A stretch of 64,000 bases of DNA from Streptococcus mitis SK579. Lineage in GTDB: Bacteria > Bacillota > Bacilli > Lactobacillales > Streptococcaceae. Below are positions 20,780-30,478 of the stretch, piece after piece (within the stretch, counting starts at the first letter, position 1; the number at the start of each line of letters is the position of its first letter). Location of the stretch: positions 1-64,000 of the forward strand of contig NZ_AJJL01000022.1 of assembly GCF_000257905.1 (NCBI RefSeq). Reading direction: 5' to 3'. The notes beneath the pieces were generated by a model, which searched no databases, was not told the DNA's origin, and was given only the letters and a program-made list of their open reading frames with translations. The translations under genes and the position numbers were made by a program.

Positions 20780-21946
20780 TTAGTAGTTCTTTGTATAGTC
20801 TCGGTGTTTGGCCACTGCTTCTTTTAATTCCTCTAGATTGTCTGATGAGAATTTTTCAAGGATTTCTTGCACCAATACTGTTGCCACAACGGCTTCCATG
20901 ACCACACCGGCTGCTGGAAGAGCGGTCGGATCACTTCTCTCCACGGTTGCCTTATAAGGTTCGTGGGTTTCGATATCCACACTCATAAGTGGTTTGTAGA
21001 GAGTAGGAATGGGCTTCATAACTCCACGAACAACAATGGGTTGCCCATTGGTCATACCACCTTCAAAGCCACCTAGATTATTGGTACGACGAGTATAGCC
21101 CTCTTCTTTAGACCAGAGAATTTCGTCCATGACTTGGCTGCCTTTGCGATAACCAGCTTCAAATCCAATACCAAATTCTACCCCTTTAAAGGCATTGATA
21201 GAAACAACTGCTTGGGCCAATCGCGCATCCAATTTTCTGTCCCATTGGACATAGGAACCAAGACCAACTGGAACACCTCCAACGACTGTCTCCACAACCC
21301 CACCGATGGTATCACCGTCACGTTTGATTTGGTCAATATAATCCTTGATTTCCTGTTCTCTTTCTTGGTTGACAATAGAAACTTCAGACTGGGCAGCTCT
21401 TTCCTTAATCTCAGCAACTGTGAGATTCTCAGGAACATCGATTTCCTTGCCACCGAAGACCACGATATGGTTGGCAATTTCCATATCCAGCTCAGCCAAG
21501 AGGCGTTTGGCTACAGCTCCAACTGCCACCCGCATGGTGGTTTCACGGGCAGATGAGCGCTCCAAAGAATTTCTCAAATCCTCAAAACGGTACTTGATAC
21601 CTCCAACCAAGTCAGCGTGACCAGGACGTGGATGGGTGATTTTTCGTTTGCTTTTAAGGCGGTCTTCAATGTCCTCCGCAGACATGATATCAAGCCATTT
21701 CTGGTGGTCTTTATTAATGACATCCATAGTAATAGGAGCCCCTGTCGTCTTCCCGTGACGAACACCCGAAGTAAAGACAACTTGGTCGCTCTCAATCTTC
21801 ATACGACCCCCACGGCCGTAGCCACCCTGACGGCGCTTAAGGTCGCCATTGATATCCTCAGCTGTCAAAGGAAGTCCAGCCGGAATTCCTTCAATAATTG
21901 CTGACAGACGAGGGCCGTGCGATTCTCCTGCAGTTAAATATCTCAT
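20780..21946 (-). CDS. aroC: Chorismate synthase
   Basis: The 388-residue FMN-dependent enzyme makes chorismate from EPSP. It opens with the family signature GESHGPRL and contains [21 protein letters not shown] and, near the C-terminus, [11 protein letters not shown]. The spacing to aroB and tyrA is 9-10 bases, consistent with one transcript. Confidence 0.96.
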   Translation of the reverse strand: MRYLTAGESHGPRLSAIIEGIPAGLPLTAEDINGDLKRRQGGYGRGGRMKIESDQVVFTSGVRHGKTTGAPITMDVINKDHQKWLDIMSAEDIEDRLKSKRKITHPRPGHADLVGGIKYRFEDLRNSLERSSARETTMRVAVGAVAKRLLAELDMEIANHIVVFGGKEIDVPENLTVAEIKERAAQSEVSIVNQEREQEIKDYIDQIKRDGDTIGGVVETVVGGVPVGLGSYVQWDRKLDARLAQAVVSINAFKGVEFGIGFEAGYRKGSQVMDEILWSKEEGYTRRTNNLGGFEGGMTNGQPIVVRGVMKPIPTLYKPLMSVDIETHEPYKATVERSDPTALPAAGVVMEAVVATVLVQEILEKFSSDNLEELKEAVAKHRDYTKNY

Positions 21947-21955
21947 ACACTCTCC

Positions 21956-23023
21956 TTATTTTACCAAGTAGTCTTTCATCTCTTCCAGAGAAACTGGGTG
22001 AATGGTCGCTGAGCCAAACTCTGGCACCAAGACCAATTTCAAGGTATTGCCACGCGCCTTCTTATCATGAGTCAAAGCCTGATAAAGCTTGTCAACATCC
22101 CAGTTTTCATAGTCAACAGGTAGTCCAAATTTCTGACACATAGCTGTAATAGACTGAGTTATGCCAGCTGGCATGAGGCCTTTTTCCTCAGCAACCTTGG
22201 AAATCTGTACCATTCCCATGGCCACAGCTTCACCATGCATGACTTTTCCATAACCGGCAGTTGCTTCAATGGCATGACCAATAGTATGGCCAAAATTGAG
22301 ATAAAGACGAACACCATTGTCCAACTCATCCTCAACCACCATCTTGCGCTTGACCTGACAAGAATGTTCAATCAAGGTCTCTGCATGCTCTAAAATGCTC
22401 TCTACAGAACCGTCCAACTCCGTCAAAAGGTTCCAGAGTTCCACATCCTCAATCAAGCCATACTTGATGACCTCACCCATTCCTTCAATCAACTCTCTTT
22501 TATCGAGCGTTTCAAGGACAAGCGGATCAATCAGAACCCCATCTGGTTGGGCAAAGGTACCCACCATATTCTTTGCAAATGGAGTGTTAACACCCGTCTT
22601 TCCACCGATAGAAGAATCCACCTGGGCTGTCAAGCTAGTCGGTATCTGAACAAAATGAATGCCCCGCATATAGGTAGAGGCTACAAAACCAGCCAGGTCC
22701 CCAACGACACCGCCACCAAGAGCCACGATTCCATCGCTACGAGTCAGACCTTGCTTGACTAAAAATTCATAGACTTTCTGGACAGTGGTTAAATTCTTTC
22801 TTTCTTCCCCTTCCAAAAAGTCAAAAACAGCTACCTGAAAACCAGCATCTTCTAGGCTGAGCTTGACCTTCTCTGCATAGAGAGAGGCTACATGATTGTC
22901 TGTTACAATGACCACCTTCTGTGGTTGCCAAAGTTCTCTCAACCATTGACCAGTCTGAGCCAGACAACCTTTTTCAATCTGAATATCATAAGGATGATGA
23001 GGAATATCGATTCTGATTTTCAT
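21956..23023 (-). CDS. aroB: 3-dehydroquinate synthase
   Basis: The 355-residue enzyme has the NAD-binding [13 protein letters not shown] motif near residues 100-112, the metal ligands in [11 protein letters not shown] and a downstream HGEAVAMGM motif. It is the first cyclisation step of the shikimate pathway. Confidence 0.96.
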   Translation of the reverse strand: MKIRIDIPHHPYDIQIEKGCLAQTGQWLRELWQPQKVVIVTDNHVASLYAEKVKLSLEDAGFQVAVFDFLEGEERKNLTTVQKVYEFLVKQGLTRSDGIVALGGGVVGDLAGFVASTYMRGIHFVQIPTSLTAQVDSSIGGKTGVNTPFAKNMVGTFAQPDGVLIDPLVLETLDKRELIEGMGEVIKYGLIEDVELWNLLTELDGSVESILEHAETLIEHSCQVKRKMVVEDELDNGVRLYLNFGHTIGHAIEATAGYGKVMHGEAVAMGMVQISKVAEEKGLMPAGITQSITAMCQKFGLPVDYENWDVDKLYQALTHDKKARGNTLKLVLVPEFGSATIHPVSLEEMKDYLVK

Positions 23024-23041
23024 AGGAGAGTCTCCTTTTCT

Positions 23042-23896
23042 TTATTGGTATTTTTCTGTTAAAGACTGCCAAATCTCTTCCGTCGGCATCTCCTTGCCTG
23101 TCCACAGTTGAAAAGCTTCTGCAGCTTGATAGAGCAACATTCCCAGACCATTGATCGCTGGATTGCCCTGACTTCTAGCCCATTTCAAAAATGGTGTTTC
23201 AAAGGGTTGGTAAATGATATCTGCTACTAAAAGAGTTTCTGATAGGACAATGTTTTCAGGAACTGGAGACGATTGGCCATCCATCCCTACACTTGTCGCA
23301 TTGACCAGTAAATCAGACTCAGCAATCCTTGCTTGTAGTTCAGAAACATCTCCTAAAGCATATAGGTTCACTCTAAACCCTGTCTGCTCCTGTAACTTGT
23401 CTAGGTAAGGTCTTGTTTTTTCCATCGAAAACGAACGAACAAAAACCGAAATCTGGCTGACGCCATCCAAAATAGCCTGTGCCAGAATGGACTTGGCCGC
23501 ACCACCAGCACCCAGCAGCGTCATCTTCTTACCTGTAATTGTAAAAGAAGGCAAGCTCTTAAAAAATCCCTTGCCATCTGTATTATATCCAATTAAATTG
23601 CCATTCTCATTAACAACCGTATTGACCGCACCGATCAAGCGCGCTTCATCGCTCAGCTCATCCAAATAAGGAATCACCTGCTCCTTATAAGGCATGGAAA
23701 GGTTGATACCAAACATCTGGTAGCGACGAATATTGGCCACTGTTTCTGCCAAATCACCCACTTCAATCTCCCAAGCTACATAAGCACCGTTGGTAGCTGT
23801 CGCCTCAAAGGCACTATTATGAATAAAGGGGGAAATAGAGTGCTTAATAGGATTCGCAACAACAGCAGCTAAACGTGTATAGCCATCAAGCTTCAT
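23042..23896 (-). CDS. aroE: Shikimate dehydrogenase
   Basis: The 284-residue enzyme reduces 3-dehydroshikimate. Substrate-binding motifs KHSISP and SMPYKEQ are in the N-terminal part. NADP binding is by [10 protein letters not shown] near 124-133, and VNATSVGM follows. It overlaps aroD by 11 bases. Confidence 0.96.
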   Translation of the reverse strand: MKLDGYTRLAAVVANPIKHSISPFIHNSAFEATATNGAYVAWEIEVGDLAETVANIRRYQMFGINLSMPYKEQVIPYLDELSDEARLIGAVNTVVNENGNLIGYNTDGKGFFKSLPSFTITGKKMTLLGAGGAAKSILAQAILDGVSQISVFVRSFSMEKTRPYLDKLQEQTGFRVNLYALGDVSELQARIAESDLLVNATSVGMDGQSSPVPENIVLSETLLVADIIYQPFETPFLKWARSQGNPAINGLGMLLYQAAEAFQLWTGKEMPTEEIWQSLTEKYQ

Positions 23897-24563
23897 CCAA
23901 AATCTCCCTGATTTTTTTCATGTTAGCTAGAGAAATCTGACCTGGTGCACTAGCCTCATCTAGACTAGCAAAGGACCAGCTAGAACCAGTCACATCCGCA
24001 GTGATACGAGAGACCTTGCCCACCTTGCCCATAGAAATGGTCACATATTCCTGTTCAGGATTGAGGGTTTTGAAGCCTCGTGTATAGTTCATCAAGTCTA
24101 GCACATCCTGCTCCGTGTGGGCCATCACCGCAACCTTGACAAGTTTTGGATTTAAGCTCGTCAACTCTGACAAGATTTCCATCATATTTTCAGGTGTTTC
24201 TTGGAAATTGTGGTAACTCAAAATGAGATTCGGGAAGTCCAGCATTTCTTCAAAAACATCCTTGTAGCTATAGTACTCAAAATCAATATAGTCTGGTTGA
24301 TAGAGTTGCGCCACTTCCTTGATTAGATGGATATATTCTTCTGGAGAAAGGTCGATTTCTCCCCCTTCAGCGCGAGTTCGTAGGGTGAAAACCAACTCAC
24401 GGCCTGCGAATTTTTCAAAAATCGCTGGAGCCACCTGCAAAATCGCTTCCTTAGGTAGATAGTCGGCACGCCATTCAATGATGTCGGCATCCAGATACCT
24501 CGTAGCATCCAGAGCCTGGGCCTCCTCTAAACTTCTTGGCATTACTGAAACGATTAATTTCAT
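23886..24563 (-). CDS. aroD: 3-dehydroquinate dehydratase, type I
   Basis: The 225-residue class I enzyme forms a Schiff base through a lysine; [14 protein letters not shown] (about residues 140-153) carries the likely Lys, and EWRADYL and SYHNF are substrate-region motifs. It begins within the stop of rlmI (ATGA overlap). Confidence 0.94.
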   Translation of the reverse strand: MKLIVSVMPRSLEEAQALDATRYLDADIIEWRADYLPKEAILQVAPAIFEKFAGRELVFTLRTRAEGGEIDLSPEEYIHLIKEVAQLYQPDYIDFEYYSYKDVFEEMLDFPNLILSYHNFQETPENMMEILSELTSLNPKLVKVAVMAHTEQDVLDLMNYTRGFKTLNPEQEYVTISMGKVGKVSRITADVTGSSWSFASLDEASAPGQISLANMKKIREILDEA

Positions 24564-25723
24564 TTACTAACCTTCATACTAATCACCTTGAGGTAATTAC
24601 TACTTTCATCTTTTTTATTATAGGCGAAATCTGCTGGAAGACCGTATTTATTTAAAATCTGGTAACTTCTTCCTGCAAAGCCTTTATCAATTTGTTCTGT
24701 AAATTTCTGTCGGGATACATTGGCAGCATTGGTACTAGCAATGATAATCCCTCCAGGATTTAAAATCTCAAGACTCTGGGAAATCAACTTGTGATAATCC
24801 TTGGCCACAGAAAATGTTTGTTTTTTGTTCCGAGCAAAGCTAGGCGGATCTAGGACAATCACATCGTAGGTCAAGCCTTTTCGTTTGGCATATTTGAAAT
24901 ATTCAAAGACGTCCATGACTATAAAACGATGGTCGTCTGTACTGATTCCATTGGCCTGAAAATGGGCTTGAGACAATTCTCGTGAACGTTTGGCTAGGTC
25001 AACCGAAGTTGTCTGGCTTGCTCCCCCCATGACCGCAGCTACTGAAAAAGCTGCTGTATAGGAAAACATATTGAGCAAGGATTTACCCATAGCCAATCCG
25101 TCAACCAAGCTCCCACGAACCTCGTGCTGGTCAAGGAAAATCCCTGTCATCAGGCCATCATTCATGAAGACTTGATAAAGGACACCATTTTCCAAAACAG
25201 TGAAAAAGTCAGGTGCTTCTTGACCATAAACATGGGCAGATTCATAGTCCAAACCCTTAAAACGGATCTTCTCATATGCTCCTAAAACCTCAGGAAAAAC
25301 CTGGCTAAAAGCTTCTAAGATAACCTTGCGAATCTGATAAACATAAGAGTTATACCAAGAAAAGACGACATAGTCGCCATACAGGTCCACTGTTAGACCC
25401 CCGAAGCCATCTCCCTCTTGGTTGAAGAGGCGAAAGGCAGTTGTCAAATCATCTTGATAGTAGGCGCTTCTCTTTTCCTTAGCTCGTCTAAACAGTGTTT
25501 CAAAGAAAGATTGATTAAAGGTCACCTTGTCTTTACTGACAAACCAGCCCAAGCCCTTGTTTTGCTGAGAAAGGTAGGCAGTCCCAAGAAAGTTTCCATC
25601 TTGACTATAGACTTCTACTTCCTGATCCTTAAGATGGACATCTGCAAGGTCACTAACTTCTAGTAAAACAAGCCCCTTGGAAAGCTTTTTTTCAACCCGT
25701 TTACTGACTCTTATTTTATTCAT
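24560..25723 (-). CDS. rlmI: Class I SAM-dependent rRNA methyltransferase, RlmI-like
   Basis: A 387-residue protein with an N-terminal PUA-like RNA-binding domain (about 1-75) and a C-terminal Rossmann methyltransferase containing [11 protein letters not shown], a VDLAKRS SAM-binding strand and the catalytic-site DPPSFAR. Family members methylate 23S rRNA cytosine. The start at 25723 is chosen because the frame's upstream codons lie in the promoter. A TATAAT box ends 7 bases before the ATG and no ribosome-binding site is possible, so the mRNA is apparently leaderless. It heads the aromatic operon. Confidence 0.9.
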   Translation of the reverse strand: MNKIRVSKRVEKKLSKGLVLLEVSDLADVHLKDQEVEVYSQDGNFLGTAYLSQQNKGLGWFVSKDKVTFNQSFFETLFRRAKEKRSAYYQDDLTTAFRLFNQEGDGFGGLTVDLYGDYVVFSWYNSYVYQIRKVILEAFSQVFPEVLGAYEKIRFKGLDYESAHVYGQEAPDFFTVLENGVLYQVFMNDGLMTGIFLDQHEVRGSLVDGLAMGKSLLNMFSYTAAFSVAAVMGGASQTTSVDLAKRSRELSQAHFQANGISTDDHRFIVMDVFEYFKYAKRKGLTYDVIVLDPPSFARNKKQTFSVAKDYHKLISQSLEILNPGGIIIASTNAANVSRQKFTEQIDKGFAGRSYQILNKYGLPADFAYNKKDESSNYLKVISMKVSK

Positions 25724-25740
25724 AGTTCCTATTATAGCAG
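25724..25740 (-). promoter_or_regulatory. Extended -10 promoter of rlmI/aromatic operon (leaderless)
   Basis: TGC TATAAT on the minus strand, with TATAAT at 25731-25736, lies 7 bases from the ATG at 25723. Transcription should begin at or within a base of the start codon. Confidence 0.7.
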
Positions 25741-25802
25741 ATTTTATGACAATTCTCAAAAAAGAAACTACCCTTGCTTTTTTACTCTAGTTTTAAAAAT
25801 GC

Positions 25803-25808
25803 TATACT
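25803..25808 (+). promoter_or_regulatory. Extended -10 element before ltaS
   Basis: TATACT preceded by TGC (extended -10) on the plus strand. It would start a transcript about 25 bases before the ATG at 25837, which is followed at once by stop codons. Confidence 0.5.
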
Positions 25809-25848
25809 AATACTAATAAGAACTTAGAAAGTAATTATGTGATAATCA

Positions 25849-27990
25849 ATTTTAACAAAATCCAAAAAAACAATCAGTACCAGACTAGGTTTTGTCCTAA
25901 CCCTTTTAATCCTATATTGGCTCAAAACCTTATTAGCCTATACCGTTGACTTCAATTTAGACATTCAATTGGGCAAGCTGCAAGGAAATTACCTTGCCTT
26001 TATCTCCTTTTTCAATCCCCTTCCTTTGGGGCTACTACTCCTGGATCTAGCCCTCTATGCTCAGTCAACCAAGATTTTTTATACTGTTAGTATAGTTATT
26101 TATAGCCTTTTGTTTATTTGGCTCTATTTCAATGTCTTTTACTATCGAGAATTTAGTGACTTTATCACGGCTAATACCATGAAAGTGGTCAGCAAGGTGT
26201 CTGTTGGAACTGCTGAACTAGAGTTACTACGCCTTTGGGATTTCATCTATTTTATGGATTTCCCACTGCTGGCTTTTCTTCTCTATAAAAAATGCATACA
26301 ACTGGATAAGAGACCTTTCAGATTCCGCTCCAGTGTCGCTATCACTGCTCTCTCAGCCCTGCTCTTTTCTGCTAATCTTTTCTTGGCTGAGATTGAACGT
26401 CCCGATCTCCTATCGCGAGGATTTTCTAATTATTATATTGTCCGCGTCCTCAGTTTACCAGCCTTTTTAGGCTATAGTGCCAATCAATCCTACAGCGCCA
26501 ACAAAGAACGTGCCAAGGCATCTGAGACTGATTTTCAACCTATCACAGATTATATTCAAGAACACTCTGCCAAACCCAATCCAGACTATTTCGGCTTAGC
26601 CAAAGGGAAAAATGTGATTTATCTCCACTTAGAGAGTTTCCAGCAATTTCTGCTTGACTATAAACTTAACATAGATGGAACTAAGCATGAAGTCACTCCC
26701 TTCCTGAATTCCCTTTACCATTCGCAATCAACCCTAGCCTTTTCGAATATCTTTAACCAAGTCAAGGCTGGTAAGACTTCAGATGCGGAAACCATGCTGG
26801 AGACTGGTTTGTTTGGACTTGACCAAGGTTCTTTCATGGTCAATTACGGTGGTAGCAATACCCAGCAGGTAGCTCCTTTTATCCTATCAAAAAACGGCTA
26901 TCAATCGAGTGCCGTCTTTCACGGTAATATCGGGACCTTCTGGAATCTAAATACGACCTATAAGCAATGGGGCTACCAGTACTTCTTTGATGCTTCCTAT
27001 TTCACCAAGCAAGACAGTAGTAATTCTTTCCAATATGGTTTAAATGATAAAATCATGATGAAAGATTCCATCCAATATCTGGAGCACTTGCAGCAGCCTT
27101 TTTATTCCAAGTATATCACGGTTTCCAATCACTATCCCTATGCTAGCAATCTGACGGGAGATGAGCTTGGTTTCCCCTTGGCCAAAACCAAAGATGAAAC
27201 GATAAATGGCTACTTCCAAACGGCTAACTATCTGGACAGTGCTACCAAGGCCTTCTTTGACTATCTCAAAGAAAGTGGCCTCTATGAAAATTCCATCATC
27301 GTCATCTACGGAGACCATTATGGAATTTCCAACTCCCGCAATCCTGACCTGGCACCTTTGATTGGAAAGACTTCTGAGAACTGGTCGAATTACGACAACG
27401 CCATGTTGCAACGAGTACCTTTTATGGCGGTCATGCCTGGTTATGAAAAAGGGAAAATCATCAATACCTACGGTGGACAAATCGATATCTTACCTACTCT
27501 CGAACACCTCCTTGGTATTAAGTACAATTCCTTCCTTCAAGTTGGACAAGACCTCCTATCACCAGACCATCAAGAAACAGTTGCCTTTCGAACTGCCAAT
27601 TCCTTCGTCACACCTAAATACACCAGTTATGACGGACGAACCTACTATACTGAAAGTGGTCTTGAAATCAGTAATCTTGATGAGCAAACTCAGACCGAAC
27701 TGGAAAGCGTTCGTCAGGCAGTCAGTCAACAGCTGAAAATTAGCGACCAGATTCAAACTGGCGATTTGATACGTTTCTATCAAAAAGATCATCTTGGAAC
27801 AGTTGATACAGAAAGTATTTCTTACCTCAATTCCTTACCAATTCTGCAAAAAATTGAGCAAGAAAAAGGTAGTCGATCAACTAGTCTCTTTAGCCAACGA
27901 CAAGGTAAAACCAGTACTGACCTTTTTAAGGCATCAAGCTACCAAGAACTCCATCCCGAATCTGCAGAAACCGAATCAAAATCACAATAA
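25849..27990 (+). CDS. ltaS: LtaS-type lipoteichoic acid synthase (start unresolved)
   Basis: A membrane phosphoglycerol transferase with about five N-terminal helices and an extracellular sulfatase-fold domain (about residues 250-600). Visible sites include LHLESFQ, the KTSDAETM segment bearing the catalytic-threonine position, NHYPY and YGDHYG (metal ligands). It polymerises glycerol phosphate onto a glycolipid anchor. The family-like first helix (RLGFVLTLLILYWL) reads from about 25849, but there is no ATG, GTG or TTG there. The in-frame ATG at 25837 is followed by TGA TAA, and the first usable codon is TTG 25969, which would remove helix 1. The gene may be damaged or use an unusual start. 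Confidence 0.85.
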   Translation: MLTKSKKTISTRLGFVLTLLILYWLKTLLAYTVDFNLDIQLGKLQGNYLAFISFFNPLPLGLLLLDLALYAQSTKIFYTVSIVIYSLLFIWLYFNVFYYREFSDFITANTMKVVSKVSVGTAELELLRLWDFIYFMDFPLLAFLLYKKCIQLDKRPFRFRSSVAITALSALLFSANLFLAEIERPDLLSRGFSNYYIVRVLSLPAFLGYSANQSYSANKERAKASETDFQPITDYIQEHSAKPNPDYFGLAKGKNVIYLHLESFQQFLLDYKLNIDGTKHEVTPFLNSLYHSQSTLAFSNIFNQVKAGKTSDAETMLETGLFGLDQGSFMVNYGGSNTQQVAPFILSKNGYQSSAVFHGNIGTFWNLNTTYKQWGYQYFFDASYFTKQDSSNSFQYGLNDKIMMKDSIQYLEHLQQPFYSKYITVSNHYPYASNLTGDELGFPLAKTKDETINGYFQTANYLDSATKAFFDYLKESGLYENSIIVIYGDHYGISNSRNPDLAPLIGKTSENWSNYDNAMLQRVPFMAVMPGYEKGKIINTYGGQIDILPTLEHLLGIKYNSFLQVGQDLLSPDHQETVAFRTANSFVTPKYTSYDGRTYYTESGLEISNLDEQTQTELESVRQAVSQQLKISDQIQTGDLIRFYQKDHLGTVDTESISYLNSLPILQKIEQEKGSRSTSLFSQRQGKTSTDLFKASSYQELHPESAETESKSQ

Positions 27991-28023
27991 AAGGTGGCTG
28001 CGCAAAAAGTCTTTAAAATCAGA

Positions 28024-28070
28024 AAAACGCATAATATCAGATGTGCTAAAATCTTGATATTATGCGTTTT
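28024..28070. terminator. Bidirectional terminator between ltaS and cshB
   Basis: Perfect 16-bp inverted arms AAAACGCATAATATCA (28024-28039) and TGATATTATGCGTTTT (28055-28070), with a 15-base loop, lie between two convergent genes. Confidence 0.8.
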
Positions 28071-28127
28071 ATTGTGGAAACAGCCGATTTTTCGTTATTT
28101 ACTAAAATGAATTTTTTCCAGCCTATT

Positions 28128-29471
28128 TTAAAATGTTTGGCGTTTAGCTTTACGTTCTGCACGACCTCGAGCGCGATTTTCAGCGCGTTTGGTCTTGCGG
28201 CGCTTTTCATCAACCGCCCATTGAATTTTTTTCTTATAACCTGGTTTGACTTTTTTCTTTTTCTTTTTAACCAAACCAATCATTTCGATATCAAGCTTAT
28301 CTTGTTTTTTCTCACGGTTGGCACGACGATCACGGTCATAGGTATCTTGAAATTCTCCATCTTTGACAATCTTAGGAGTAAACTTGATTCCTAATTTCTC
28401 CAACTCACAGATATCCGAGTCATCACTTGGCTGGTAAAGGGTAATAGCTGTACCAGCTAGGCCATTGCGCCCAGTTCGACCAACACGGTGCACAAAGAAA
28501 GATAAGTCTTGCGGAATGGCATCATTGATAACATGACTGACACCTTCAATGTCAATTCCACGCGCTGCCAAATCCGTTGCTACAATATACTCAAAATCTA
28601 GATTTTTCACCTGATTCATGATACGCTTGCGCTCACGAGGGGCAATATCTCCATGGATTTTTGCCACCTTCAAGCCTTGAGCAGTCAGATATGAATGCAA
28701 CTCATCAGCACGTGTCTTAGTGTTGACAAAAATCATTGCCAAATAAGGCTGCATCAACTGAGTCAATTGATAAATTTGAGCATTCTTATCACGTCCCTTA
28801 GTAGAAATCAACCAATTATCAATAGTGTCAGAAATGACCGTTTTGGTCTTGATTTTCTCCATAACAGGATTTGACAAGTATTTTTTCAAGAATGGTTGCA
28901 ATTTTTGTGGGATCGTCGCTGAGAAGACCATGAATTGCAAATCTTTTGGAAGGCTGCCAGCAATCTTATCAACAATTTCTAAGAATCCCATATCCAAGGT
29001 CATGTCTGCCTCATCAACCACAAAGGTCTTAGCCTTGTGAATAGCTAAATCACCAGATTTAACCAAGTCGTAGATACGACCTGGAGTACCGATAACAATA
29101 TGAGGCTGATTGCTTGCCAATTTCTCAATCTGGCGAGCCTTATCCGTACCCCCTACATAATTAACCACACGAACTTCAACATCTGAATGGGCTGAAATTT
29201 GACGAGCTGCTTGGTAAATCTGAGTAGCTAATTCACGGCTCGGTGCAGTAATCACTGCCTGTACATTATCGCTAGCTTCATCTAATTGCTGGAAAATCGG
29301 TAACAAGAAAGTATGAGTCTTACCTGAACCTGTTTTTGATTCTCCTACTAGGTCACGACCTGCCAAAACAATCGGAATCAACTTATCTTGCACCTCTGTT
29401 GGAGTTGTAAATTTTAACTCCTCCAAGGCTTCTCTAATATAGTTTTTAAATTGAAATTTCGTAAATGACAT
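28128..29471 (-). CDS. cshB: DEAD-box RNA helicase CshB
   Basis: The 447-residue helicase has Walker A SKTGSGKT, PSRELA, TPGRI, the DEAD box (VDEADMTLDMGF), SAT, and C-terminal HRVGRTGR. The tail is very basic, with a KKKKVKPGYKKK segment matching Bacillus CshB in my memory. It unwinds structured RNA, probably in cold adaptation and ribosome assembly. It has its own TATAAT box and GAGGAT ribosome-binding site. Confidence 0.92.
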   Translation of the reverse strand: MSFTKFQFKNYIREALEELKFTTPTEVQDKLIPIVLAGRDLVGESKTGSGKTHTFLLPIFQQLDEASDNVQAVITAPSRELATQIYQAARQISAHSDVEVRVVNYVGGTDKARQIEKLASNQPHIVIGTPGRIYDLVKSGDLAIHKAKTFVVDEADMTLDMGFLEIVDKIAGSLPKDLQFMVFSATIPQKLQPFLKKYLSNPVMEKIKTKTVISDTIDNWLISTKGRDKNAQIYQLTQLMQPYLAMIFVNTKTRADELHSYLTAQGLKVAKIHGDIAPRERKRIMNQVKNLDFEYIVATDLAARGIDIEGVSHVINDAIPQDLSFFVHRVGRTGRNGLAGTAITLYQPSDDSDICELEKLGIKFTPKIVKDGEFQDTYDRDRRANREKKQDKLDIEMIGLVKKKKKKVKPGYKKKIQWAVDEKRRKTKRAENRARGRAERKAKRQTF

Positions 29472-29569
29472 AATATCCTCGATTCTATCTATCCTATCAA
29501 TTATACCACATTTTATTCCATTTCAGTAGTCTCACTTATTTAGGCTATTTCCAGTACCTTTTCTAGTCA

Positions 29570-29606
29570 GAAAAAGGCTGGAATTTGAGAATCCCAACCT
29601 CTTTTC
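29570..29606 (-). terminator. Terminator after the endonuclease-family gene
   Basis: On the minus strand AGGTTGG and CCAGCCT form a stem with one G-U pair, followed by TTTTT. Confidence 0.6.
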
Positions 29607-29611
29607 AGTCA

Positions 29612-30427
29612 TTATTTCCAGTTTAAAGTAGCATTCAAGCCATAGTGATCACTAACTTGCGGACTCTTGTTACCATCAAATACGACATGTAAATTTTCCA
29701 CCGCTAACTCTTTGGTAATAAAGACATAATCGATTCGAAGGGGTTCTGTGTTCCCTTTCCATCCATCAATTTCAGGTGGAACAGTATAGCTACCACTTTT
29801 CTCTTGAGCAACTTCAAATGCGTCTTGTAATCCTAATGGACTAGCTAAAATAGCTTGGTATCCTTCCTGACCAGCTGGGTTGTTGAAATCCCCAGCAAGC
29901 AAAAGTGGCTTGTTCAATTCTTTCAAGACAGCCTCAAATCGTGCCCATTCTTCTTGGAAACCTTTATCCCACCAAGAAAGGTGGACACTGGCAACCGCAA
30001 GCTCTTTACCTTCAACTACTGTTTCTGCTAAAGCAACTCGACGAGTGTGATAGTCTGTTGGATCATCCACATCTGAAACCAAAATTTCTCTTGCTTCAAT
30101 AGGTGTTTTAGACAAGATAGCCACACCTTCATGATAGCGGTCATAACCGATATGGTTATAGGCCCAAGTCCAGTAGTAATTTTTCCCTTGCTCTGATAAC
30201 TTCTCAACCAAAAGTCTAACATAGTGATCTTGGTGAATAGGCTCAGCTGCTGGCAAAGCTTGATAGAGATCATTAACCTCCACCTCTTGCGAGGTGATCT
30301 CCTGATTGATTTCTTGGAAACAAATCAAATCATAGTCTTTATCAAGAATATCTTCAAGCAAGAACTGGAATTTTTCCTCAGCTTCTTTTTCCATCCAGCT
30401 ATGAGTATTGAGTGTTAAAAATTTCAT
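29612..30427 (-). CDS. Endonuclease/exonuclease/phosphatase family protein
   Basis: The 271-residue single-domain protein of the DNase I-like superfamily has NTHSW at the N-terminus, a CFQEINQ motif (metal Glu), LAGDFNNP (residues about 175-183), and a C-terminal SDHYGL motif with the catalytic His. Substrates in this superfamily range from nucleic acids to phosphoesters; nothing in the sequence decides. It has no signal peptide and follows ptsG after a terminator. Confidence 0.85.
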   Translation of the reverse strand: MKFLTLNTHSWMEKEAEEKFQFLLEDILDKDYDLICFQEINQEITSQEVEVNDLYQALPAAEPIHQDHYVRLLVEKLSEQGKNYYWTWAYNHIGYDRYHEGVAILSKTPIEAREILVSDVDDPTDYHTRRVALAETVVEGKELAVASVHLSWWDKGFQEEWARFEAVLKELNKPLLLAGDFNNPAGQEGYQAILASPLGLQDAFEVAQEKSGSYTVPPEIDGWKGNTEPLRIDYVFITKELAVENLHVVFDGNKSPQVSDHYGLNATLNWK

Positions 30428-30438
30428 GCTTTTCTCCT

Positions 30439-30471
30439 AAAACAAGAGGTTGGAAAACAGCTTCCAACCTC
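30439..30471 (-). terminator. Terminator of ptsG
   Basis: Perfect 10-bp stem GAGGTTGGAA/TTCCAACCTC (30446-30471) with a TTGTTTT tail on the minus strand. Confidence 0.75.
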
Positions 30472-30478
30472 AAGTATA

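Noticed and set aside
21134..21556. 140-codon plus-strand frame inside aroC
   Set aside because: Antisense to a highly conserved enzyme, no ribosome-binding site, no domain.
27040..27480. 146-codon minus-strand frame inside ltaS
   Set aside because: Antisense shadow of the conserved sulfatase-fold domain.
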